Source: Rubrivivax sp. | GTDB taxonomy: Bacteria; Pseudomonadota; Gammaproteobacteria; Burkholderiales; Burkholderiaceae_C | Assembly: GCA_027487585.1 (NCBI GenBank) | Contig: JAIYDH010000056.1 | Location: forward strand, 1-39,353 | DNA length: 39,353 nucleotides | Reading direction: 5' to 3' | Shown here: in pieces, positions 24,489-32,600 of the stretch | Layout of the letters: each line of letters begins with the position of its first letter | How positions within the stretch are numbered: position 1 is the first letter of the stretch | The notes under the pieces: generated by a model | The model's input: the letters and a program-made list of their open reading frames with translations, nothing else | What the model was told of the DNA's origin: nothing | The model's database searches: none | Made by a program: the position numbers and the translations under genes

Positions 24489-24532
24489 CCGGGGCCTGGT
24501 GCCCGCCCGCGGGCAAACCCGGCTGTGATGCC

Positions 24533-24540
24533 GTAATTAC
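24533..24540. promoter_or_regulatory. Palindrome upstream of the GntR gene
   Basis: GTAATTAC is a perfect eight-base palindrome, AT-rich in a GC-rich region, six bases before a -10-like TACGAT (24546-24551). It is a candidate operator for autoregulation by the GntR protein. It is short, so chance is possible. Confidence 0.35.
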
Positions 24541-24545
24541 AGAAC

Positions 24546-24551
24546 TACGAT
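24546..24551 (+). promoter_or_regulatory. Candidate -10 box for the malonate operon
   Basis: TACGAT ends six bases before the ATG at 24558, which puts the predicted transcription start at the A of the ATG. No ribosome binding site is present. Confidence 0.4.
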
Positions 24552-24557
24552 CGGCTC

Positions 24558-25283
24558 ATGGCTGATCCGATCCCCCTGCGCCCTGGCGCCGCGCCCGCGC
24601 CGCGTGCCACCTCGCTGCACGACAGCGTGGCCGAGCAGTTGCGCACGCTGGTCTTCGACGGCGCCCTGGCCAGCGGCGACTGGATCGACGAGAAGGCCCT
24701 CGCCGCCAGCTGGCAGGTGAGCCGCACGCCGCTGCGCGAGGCGCTCAAGGTGCTGGCGGCCGAGGGCCTGGTGGAGCTGGTGCCGCACCGCGGCTGCCGT
24801 GTCGTCGAGATCACCGAGGCCGACGCCGACGCGCTGTTTCCGGTGATGGCGCTGCTGGAGGGCCGCTGCGCCTTCGAGGCCTGCGAGCGCGCCGACGACG
24901 AGGCCGTGCACCAGCTGCGCCGGCTGCACGACGAGCTCGAGCGCCATGCCGCTGCCGGCAGCCTGGAGGGCTACTACCGCGTCAACCACGTCTTCCACAG
25001 CGCCGTGCAGCAGCTGGCCGGCAACCGCTGGCTCGACCGCGTGACGGGCGATCTGCGTCGCTTCGTGCGGCTGATGCGCGGGCGGCAGCTGGCGCTGCCG
25101 GGGCGCATCGAGGCCTCGCTGAACGAGCACCGCGTGCTGATGGACGCCTTCGAGCAGCGCGACGCCGCGCGCGCCGAACGCGCCATGCACGATCACCTGA
25201 TGGCGCAGCTCGCGGCGCTGAAGAAGCTGCGCCGCGCCCAGGCCCGCAGCCCCAAGCCAAAGGAGCCCGGCCGTGCTCGATGA
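24558..25283 (+). CDS. GntR-family regulator of malonate use (MatR-like)
   Basis: The product is 241 residues. An N-terminal winged helix-turn-helix (about residues 18-85, with SRTPLREALKVLAAEGLVEL) is followed by a helical FCD ligand domain (about 93-222), so it is a FadR-subfamily GntR regulator. The adjacent malonyl-CoA decarboxylase and synthetase genes make it the likely MatR-type malonate-responsive repressor of the operon. Its end overlaps the next gene by 11 bases. In the FCD domain an Asp/His set that could bind metal and a carboxylate ligand is suggested by residues in the VNHVFHSAV and LNEHRVL stretches. Confidence 0.9.
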   Translation: MADPIPLRPGAAPAPRATSLHDSVAEQLRTLVFDGALASGDWIDEKALAASWQVSRTPLREALKVLAAEGLVELVPHRGCRVVEITEADADALFPVMALLEGRCAFEACERADDEAVHQLRRLHDELERHAAAGSLEGYYRVNHVFHSAVQQLAGNRWLDRVTGDLRRFVRLMRGRQLALPGRIEASLNEHRVLMDAFEQRDAARAERAMHDHLMAQLAALKKLRRAQARSPKPKEPGRAR

Positions 25284-26580
25284 AATCCGCGCCGTCGCGC
25301 TGCGCCAGCGCCGCGAACGCGCCGTGCGCCGCATGGTGGCCGACTGCAAGCGCCTGCTCGGCGAGAAGGGCGAGCTCGGCGGCATGGCCATCGCGGCCGG
25401 CCTGATCGAGCGGCTCGACGGGCTGGACGACGACGAGCTCGACGGCCTGTTCACCTACCTCGCCAAGGACCTGAGCCCCGACCCGGCCCAGGTGCTGCGG
25501 CTGGCCGAGGCCTACGCCGCGCAGCGCGACGCGCCCTCGCTGCTGGCGCTGACGCGCGCCGCCGAGCCGGCTCGGCAGGAGCTGTTCCGCCGCCTCAACC
25601 GCACGCCCGGCGGCACGGCCGCGGTGCTGCGGCTGCGCCGCGCGCTGCTGAAGCGGCTGCGCGCGCGGCCGGAGCTCGAAGTGATCGAGGCCGACCTGCT
25701 GCACCTGCTGACGAGCTGGTTCAACCCCGGCTTCCTGCAGATGAAGCGCGTCGACTGGAACTCGCCGGCGCAGCTGCTCGAGAAGATCATCCACCACGAG
25801 GCCGTGCACGCCATCGACGGCTGGGACGACCTGCGCCGCCGGCTGCAGCCCGACCGCCGCTGCTTCGCCTTCTTCCACCCGCAGCTGCCCAATGAACCGC
25901 TGATCTTCGTGGAGGTGGCGCTGCTGCCCGAGATGCCGGCCGCCATCACGCCGCTGATCGACAAGCTCAGCACACCGCTGCTGCCCGACCGCTTCCGCGT
26001 CGCGGCCTTCTACAGCATCAGCAATTGCGAGCCCGGGCTGCGCGGCGTGAGCCTCGGCAACTTCCTCATCAAGACGGTGGCCACGCAGCTGCAGCGCGAG
26101 CTGCCGCGGCTGAAGACCTTCTGCACGCTGTCGCCGATCCCGGGGCTGGCGCAATGGCTGCTGTCAGAGCCCGAGCTCGACGCGCTGCCCGGGCTGAAGA
26201 AGGGCTCGGCTGCCGAGCTGAACGCGGCCCGTGCCCGGCTGCGCGAGCGCTGCAACGGCGACCTCGGCGCGCTGCAGGGCGCGGCCGTTCATGCGCTGAT
26301 GGACGACGACGACCGCAGCGCGCTGGCGCTGCTGGCCAGTGCCTACCTGCTGCTGCTGTCGCCCACGCCGGCCGGCGACCCGGTGGCGCGTTTCCACCTT
26401 GACAACGGTGCGCGCCTGGAGCGGCTCAACCCGCGTGGCAACATGGCCAGCAAGGGCTTGAAGCAGTCCTTCGGCATGATGGTCAACTACCTTTACGACC
26501 TGGGCAAGGTCGAGGCCAGCCATGCCCGCTTCCGCCAGGGCGAGGTGGCACGCTCGCGTGCCGTCGGCAGCCCCGTCTGA
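25273..26580 (+). CDS. matA: Malonyl-CoA decarboxylase (MatA)
   Basis: The product is 435 residues from a GTG at 25273 with AGGAG at 25261-25265. It has the two-part malonyl-CoA decarboxylase architecture: a helical N-terminal domain and a GNAT-like catalytic domain. Family motifs are HHEAVHAIDGWDDLRRRL (near 174), HPQLPNEPLIFVEVAL (near 202), SISNCEPGLRGVSLGN (near 247) and the C-terminal KGLKQSFGMMVNYLYD. The Ser in the third motif and the active-site His are the expected catalytic residues. It converts malonyl-CoA to acetyl-CoA and CO2. It overlaps the GntR gene and is followed by a Bug receptor, then malonyl-CoA synthetase, which together define malonate catabolism. Confidence 0.96.
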   Translation: MLDEIRAVALRQRRERAVRRMVADCKRLLGEKGELGGMAIAAGLIERLDGLDDDELDGLFTYLAKDLSPDPAQVLRLAEAYAAQRDAPSLLALTRAAEPARQELFRRLNRTPGGTAAVLRLRRALLKRLRARPELEVIEADLLHLLTSWFNPGFLQMKRVDWNSPAQLLEKIIHHEAVHAIDGWDDLRRRLQPDRRCFAFFHPQLPNEPLIFVEVALLPEMPAAITPLIDKLSTPLLPDRFRVAAFYSISNCEPGLRGVSLGNFLIKTVATQLQRELPRLKTFCTLSPIPGLAQWLLSEPELDALPGLKKGSAAELNAARARLRERCNGDLGALQGAAVHALMDDDDRSALALLASAYLLLLSPTPAGDPVARFHLDNGARLERLNPRGNMASKGLKQSFGMMVNYLYDLGKVEASHARFRQGEVARSRAVGSPV

Positions 26581-26619
26581 GCATTTCCTTTCCACAACAA
26601 CACGACCGGAGACCACACC

Positions 26620-27609
26620 ATGACCCACTTCAACCGCCGCGAGGCGATCCTCGGCACCGCCGGCCTCGCCGCCGGCGTGGCCCTGCCCTCCCTGGCCCGC
26701 GCCCAGGGCGCCTGGCCCAACAAGCCGGTGAACATCATCGTGCCCTTCCCGCCCGGCGGCGGCACCGATGCCTTCGCGCGGCCGCTGTTCGCATCGATCA
26801 CCAAGAACTCGGGCCGCCAGTTCCTGATCGACAACAAGGGCGGCGCCGGCGGCACGCTGGGCGCAGGCATCGCGGCCAAGGCCGCGCCCGACGGCTACAC
26901 CTTCTTCATGGGCGCGGTGCACCACGCGATCGCGCCGAGCATGTACCCGAAGCTCGACTACAACATCGAGACCGACTTCATCCCCGTGGGGCTGGTGTCG
27001 AGCGTGCCGCAGGTCATCGTCGTCAACCCGGGCAAGGTGCAGGCCACGACGCTGCCGCAACTGCTGGAGTTCATCCGCAAGAACCCCGGCAAGCTGAACT
27101 ACGGCTCGGCCGGCAACGGCACCAGCCACCACCTGGCCGGCGAGCTGTTCAAGCTGCAGACCAAGACCTTCATCACGCACATCCCCTACCGCGGCGCCGG
27201 CCCGATGCTGCAAGACTTGATCGCCGGCCAGGTGGACCTGTGCTTCGATGGCCTGGGCTCCAGCGCCAGCCACATCAAGGGCGGCCGCATTCGCGCCATC
27301 GCCGTGGCCGGCGAGCGCCGCGCACCCGGCTTCCCTGACGTGCCCACCGCCGCCGAGAGCGGCGTGCCCACCTACAAGGTGGCCACCTGGTACGCGATCT
27401 GGGCGCCCAAGGGCACGCCCGCCGAGGCCATCAACGGCATGCAGGCCGAGATGCGCAAGGCCTTCGCCAGCGACGAGATCAAGGCCGCCTGGACGGGCCT
27501 GGGCACCGAGCTGCCCAACACCTGGGGCCCCGACATGGGCCGCTTCGTCAGTGCCGAGGTCAAGCGCTGGGCCGAGGTGGTGAAGAACAGTGGCGCGAAA
27601 CTGGACTGA
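26620..27609 (+). CDS. Bug-family substrate-binding protein (first copy)
   Basis: The product is 329 residues with an export signal starting MTHFNRREAILGTAGLAAG and cleaved after about residue 29 (ARAQG). The paired arginine next to the hydrophobic stretch resembles a Tat signal. The family motifs FPPGGGTDAFAR and RAIAVAGERRAPGFPDVPTA are those of periplasmic Bug receptors of the tripartite tricarboxylate type. In this operon it probably binds malonate, an inference from position. GGAG precedes the ATG. No TctA/TctB membrane genes are in the window, so the transport partner is elsewhere or absent. The gap to matB holds a REP-like repeat. Confidence 0.92.
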   Translation: MTHFNRREAILGTAGLAAGVALPSLARAQGAWPNKPVNIIVPFPPGGGTDAFARPLFASITKNSGRQFLIDNKGGAGGTLGAGIAAKAAPDGYTFFMGAVHHAIAPSMYPKLDYNIETDFIPVGLVSSVPQVIVVNPGKVQATTLPQLLEFIRKNPGKLNYGSAGNGTSHHLAGELFKLQTKTFITHIPYRGAGPMLQDLIAGQVDLCFDGLGSSASHIKGGRIRAIAVAGERRAPGFPDVPTAAESGVPTYKVATWYAIWAPKGTPAEAINGMQAEMRKAFASDEIKAAWTGLGTELPNTWGPDMGRFVSAEVKRWAEVVKNSGAKLD

Positions 27610-27636
27610 CCCCACCCTTGCCCTTTGAGAACCCAC

Positions 27637-27704
27637 ACCGTTTGGGCTGAGCTTGTCGAAGCCCGGTGCGCAGCGGGCGCTTCGACAGGCTCAGCGCGAA
27701 CGGT
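27637..27704. repeat. REP-like inverted repeat inside the malonate operon
   Basis: Arms of 26 bases (27637-27662 and 27679-27704) are complementary at 23 of 26 positions, two more being G-U pairs, around a 16-base loop. The core TTCGACAGGCTCAG recurs at 38035-38048. It lies between the Bug gene and matB and would fold into a long hairpin in the mRNA. Confidence 0.85.
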
Positions 27705-27732
27705 GGTGTCTGCCAGCTGCGAGTAACCCGCC

Positions 27733-29325
<1,593 letters not shown>

Positions 29326-29384
29326 CACAGCCTAGCGTAGCGATCCGGAGTTCCGAACCCCTGCGCGACCCTCGCCCAACCCCC

Positions 29385-30359
29385 ATGCACCTCACCCGTC
29401 GACACACCCTGGCCCTGGCAGGCGCCGCCGCGCTGGCCCCTGCGGCGCTGCGCGCGCAGCCGCGCTTTCCCGACCGCGCCATCACGGTGCTCGTGCCCTT
29501 CGCGCCGGGCGGCATCGCCGACATCACCGCGCGCGCGGTGGGCGAGCACATGGCCAAGTCGCTGGGCCAGCCGGTGGTCATCGAGAACAAGCCCAGCGCG
29601 GGCAGCATCGTCGCCAGTCAGGCGGTGGCCACGGCCCGGCCCGACGGCCACACGCTGCTGCTGATGAGCAATGGCAACGCCGTCAGCGTGGGCCTGTTCA
29701 AGAAGCTCCCCTACGACCCGCAGAAAGACTTCGCGCCCATCAGCACACTGGGATTCTTCGACCTCGGCATCTTCGTGGCCGCGAACTCGCGCTTCGCCAA
29801 CCTGAAGGCCCTGCTCGACTTTGCGCGCGCCAACCCGGGCAAGCTCAACGTCGGCACCATTGCGCCGGGCAGCACCCAGCACCTGAGCGCCAAGCTGTTC
29901 GAGACGGTCACCGGCATCGACACGCTGGTGGTGCCCTACAAGGGCAGCCCGGCGGTGCTGACGGCGCTGCGCGCGGGCGAGATCGATGTCGCCTTCGAGA
30001 TCGCCGGGCCGATGGTGCCGCAGGTGCAGGCCGGCGCGGTGCGCGCGCTGGCGGTGAGCTCCGACCAGCGCAACCCGGCTCTGCCCGAGGTGCCCACGGC
30101 CGCCCAGGCCGGCCTCGCGGGCTACGAGGTGGCGAGCTGGAACGCGCTGGCCGCGCCGGCCGGCACGCCGCCTGAGGTGATGGCCGTGCTGGGCCGCGCC
30201 GTGCGCGAGGCCGTGGCCTCGGCCGCGGTACGCGAACGCCTGGGCAAGCTGGGCATGCGCGTGCAGGGCAGCAACCCGGCCGAGCTGCAGGCGCTGCTGG
30301 CCGGCGAGATCCAGCGCTGGGGCGGCGTGATCCGCGCCGCGAAGATCGAGCCCGAATGA
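29385..30359 (+). CDS. Bug-family substrate-binding protein (second copy)
   Basis: The product is 324 residues with a signal MHLTRRHTLALAGAAALAPA that contains a twin arginine. The family motifs FAPGGIADITARAV and PEVPTAAQAGLAGYEV confirm a Bug receptor. It follows matB after 59 bases and ends the operon. It is clearly different from the first Bug copy in the binding-loop region (FAPGGIAD versus FPPGGGTD), so it may bind another carboxylate. The frame is open far upstream inside matB, but the ATG at 29385 is the one that gives a signal peptide. Confidence 0.92.
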   Translation: MHLTRRHTLALAGAAALAPAALRAQPRFPDRAITVLVPFAPGGIADITARAVGEHMAKSLGQPVVIENKPSAGSIVASQAVATARPDGHTLLLMSNGNAVSVGLFKKLPYDPQKDFAPISTLGFFDLGIFVAANSRFANLKALLDFARANPGKLNVGTIAPGSTQHLSAKLFETVTGIDTLVVPYKGSPAVLTALRAGEIDVAFEIAGPMVPQVQAGAVRALAVSSDQRNPALPEVPTAAQAGLAGYEVASWNALAAPAGTPPEVMAVLGRAVREAVASAAVRERLGKLGMRVQGSNPAELQALLAGEIQRWGGVIRAAKIEPE

Positions 30360-30481
30360 ACCCGCCTGGACACAGGGGCAGGGTTGGGCGCGACTGCCGC
30401 GATCTGGCGGACCGGTGCGCACTTCTGGCCAAGAGGCCCATCCCGGGCTGGCGTCGTGTTTTCTCGTGCGGAGTACGGCAG

Positions 30482-30589
30482 ATGAAGAGCCCGTTGGCCC
30501 TCGCGGCGGCCCTCGCAGCCACCCTAGTGCTGGCAGCGCCGGCCGCCCGGGCGCAAAGCTTCTCGTTCGCTGCGGGCCTGGAGCCCTAG
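30482..30589 (+). CDS. 35-residue secreted peptide or truncated gene remnant
   Basis: The ATG at 30482 has GGAG at 30470-30473. The peptide is a complete signal peptide (MKSPLALAAALAATLVLAAP) with an ARA-Q cleavage site near residue 24, followed by only 11 residues (QSFSFAAGLEP) and a TAG. It may be a very small secreted peptide, or the 5' remnant of a longer exported-protein gene whose rest has been lost and replaced by the convergent gene, whose stop it overlaps by three bases. I do not recognise the sequence. Confidence 0.45.
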   Translation: MKSPLALAAALAATLVLAAPAARAQSFSFAAGLEP

Positions 30590-30966
30590 CCGCCCAGGCG
30601 CATCGCGAGCCGCTGCCACAGCGGCCGTGCCTTCCATGCCTTGCAAGCCCGATCGGCAAAGTCGCGGCCGCGCGGGCTGAGCCTGTAGCAGCGCATGCGG
30701 CCCTCGCGCGGGCCTGCGGGCAGCTCGTCGAGCAGGCCGAAGCGGCTGAGCGGCTTCCAGCTCGTGTAGAGCATCTGGCCTTCGATCAGGCAGCGCTCGT
30801 CGCTTCGGTCGGCCGAGTGCACCAGCAACTGGCCGCGGCGCAGCCGGGCCAGCGCGTCGATGAACTCGCCCCGGTCGGCGATCAGCGTGTCCTCGGGCAC
30901 CGGGCCGGATGCGAGCGCCCCCTCGTGGTGGGCAGATGCGCGGTGCGGCGATCGAAACGGCAGCAT
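30586..30966 (-). CDS. Unknown protein, possible winged-helix fold
   Basis: The product is 126 residues from the ATG at 30966, which has AGGAGA just upstream; the frame is open to 31023, but the Shine-Dalgarno decides the start. It is soluble and basic at the end. The C-terminal half (SWKPLSRFGLLDEL, then RCYRLSPRGRDFADRACKAW) has a helix-helix-strand pattern that could be a winged helix, with SPRGRDFADRA resembling the wing-to-helix turn of PadR/MarR-like proteins. No family is assigned. It is divergent from the epimerase gene. Confidence 0.6.
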   Translation of the reverse strand: MLPFRSPHRASAHHEGALASGPVPEDTLIADRGEFIDALARLRRGQLLVHSADRSDERCLIEGQMLYTSWKPLSRFGLLDELPAGPREGRMRCYRLSPRGRDFADRACKAWKARPLWQRLAMRLGG

Positions 30967-31106
30967 GGCTATCTCCTGTCGCGGCACGCCGACGAGCGCC
31001 GCCTGGGGTGAATCTTGCGCCAAACTGACAAGGCGTGCCTTGCCAAACTGGGGGCTGCTTGCCGGCCAGTTCGTCAGCCAGCGGCCCGGCCGACCCGCGC
31101 TCGCGA

Positions 31107-31112
31107 CAGAAT
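31107..31112 (+). promoter_or_regulatory. Candidate -10 box for the epimerase gene
   Basis: CAGAAT ends six bases before the ATG at 31119, with no ribosome binding site, so the predicted transcript starts at the start codon. Confidence 0.4.
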
Positions 31113-31118
31113 GGCCCG

Positions 31119-32147
31119 ATGAAGATCCTGGTGCTCGGCGGCACGCGCTTCCTTGGCCGCCACCTCGTGGCGCAGGCGCTGGAGCGCGGGCATGCGGTGA
31201 CGCTGCTGCACCGCGGCGCCAGCGCCAGCGGCCTGTTTCCGCAGGCCGAACACCGGCTGGCCGACCGCAACGGCGACCTCGCCGCCGCGCTGTCGGGCGC
31301 CACCTGGGACGTGGCCATCGACACCAATGCCTATGTGCCGCGCCATGTCGACACCGCCGCGGCAGCGCTGGCCGGCCGCGTCGGCTGCTACCAGCTGGTG
31401 TCGACGATCAGCGTCTACGCCGACGACGCAGCACCCCCGCTGACCGAAGACAGCCCGCTGGCCGCACTTGCCGACCCTGCCACCGAGGAGATCACGGGCG
31501 CCACCTACGGCGGATTGAAGGCGCTGTGCGAGGCGGCGGCCTGGCGCCACTTCGGCACCGCGGGCTGCCTGGTCGTGCGGCCAGGGCTCATCGTCGGCCC
31601 GTTCGACCCGACAGGCCGCTTCAGCTGGTGGGTGCAGCGGCTGCTGCGCGGCGGCGAGGTGCTGGCCCCCGGCGACCCCGCGGCGCCCGTGCAGTTCATC
31701 GATGCACGCGACCTGGCCGCCTGGATGCTGCTGCGCGCTGAAGCTGGTGGCACGGGCTGCTTCAACCTCACCGGCCCAGTGGGCGGCACGACGATGGGCG
31801 AGTGGCTCGAGACCGCCCGTGCCGTGCTCAACCCTGGCGCCACGCTCACCTGGATCGACGAGGCCACGCTGCTGGCGGCCGGTGTGGCACCCTGGATGGA
31901 GCTGCCGCTGTGGCTGCCCGCGGCCCAGAGCGCGCTGCACCAGACCACCATCGAGCGCGCCCGGGCCTGCGGGCTGGCCACACGGCCGCTGGCCCAGACG
32001 CTGCGCGACACGGCGGCCTGGCTGGCCACCTTGCCCGGCAGCGAGCCGGTGATGCCGCCGCCAGCAGCCGGTGGGCCCGCGCGCCCGCAGCCCGGCCTGG
32101 CGGCGGCGCGCGAGGCCGAGCTGCTGGCCGCGTGGCGCGCGCGCTGA
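31119..32147 (+). CDS. NAD-dependent epimerase/dehydratase-like protein
   Basis: The product is 342 residues with a Rossmann nucleotide site GGTRFLGRH near the N terminus (7-15) and an extended-SDR active site: Ser in VSTISVYAD, Tyr130 and Lys134 in ATYGGLK. It also carries the family stretch VVRPGLIVGPFDPTGRF. It would act on a nucleotide sugar or a related substrate; the substrate is not readable. The last 30 residues are a proline/alanine-rich tail. The start MKILVLGG at 31119 is chosen because the nucleotide site must begin there; an open frame upstream lacks homology. It is a single gene with no sugar-pathway neighbours. Confidence 0.88.
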   Translation: MKILVLGGTRFLGRHLVAQALERGHAVTLLHRGASASGLFPQAEHRLADRNGDLAAALSGATWDVAIDTNAYVPRHVDTAAAALAGRVGCYQLVSTISVYADDAAPPLTEDSPLAALADPATEEITGATYGGLKALCEAAAWRHFGTAGCLVVRPGLIVGPFDPTGRFSWWVQRLLRGGEVLAPGDPAAPVQFIDARDLAAWMLLRAEAGGTGCFNLTGPVGGTTMGEWLETARAVLNPGATLTWIDEATLLAAGVAPWMELPLWLPAAQSALHQTTIERARACGLATRPLAQTLRDTAAWLATLPGSEPVMPPPAAGGPARPQPGLAAAREAELLAAWRAR

Positions 32148-32329
32148 GCCGCTGAGCAGCGGCGCCCGGCGCGCAGCCGGCGGGGGCGATTGCGGCCTGT
32201 CCGCGCAGCAAGCCGTTCGAGGCGGCCAAGCCGCAAGCCGTCGCTCCGGGCGGGCAGCGCGCGATGCGGCTGCCTACAGTGCGATCCATCGGTTCCCGAG
32301 GTCGGGAGCCCCTCTCGAAGGAGATCGCC

Positions 32330-32503
32330 ATGTTCAACCGTCCCGCCAAGCTCAACACCCCCGCCCTGGCCTTCGCCACTGTCGTGACCCTGGCCATGCT
32401 GGGCTTCGTCAACGTGCTGGCCAGCCACGATGGCCAGGCCCAGGAGATGGCCGCCACGAAGGCCGCGCCGGTGGCCACGTCGACGGTGGCGACACGCGCC
32501 TGA
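32330..32503 (+). CDS. Small exported or membrane-anchored protein, unknown
   Basis: The product is 57 residues from the ATG at 32330 with AAGGAG at 32318-32323. A hydrophobic segment (about residues 11-32, ALAFATVVTLAMLGFVNVLA) is followed by a short polar tail rich in Ala and Thr. The ending VLASHDGQAQEM could be a signal cleavage region, leaving a tail of about 20 residues. It is not a recognised family. The 182-base gap upstream contains GC-rich hairpins and no clear function. Confidence 0.65.
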   Translation: MFNRPAKLNTPALAFATVVTLAMLGFVNVLASHDGQAQEMAATKAAPVATSTVATRA

Positions 32504-32600
32504 GAGCCTGAGCGGCCCTGCAGCACGTCAGTGCTGACCACTCTCGCGATCAGAGGCTGCGAACCGCCTGCTCGGGCGTGGCGCAACACTTCACAAGCTC

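Noticed and set aside
32148..32329. Candidate non-coding RNA in the gap before the 57-residue gene
   Set aside because: There are GC-rich hairpins such as GCCGCT/AGCGGC, but no promoter-terminator pair frames them.
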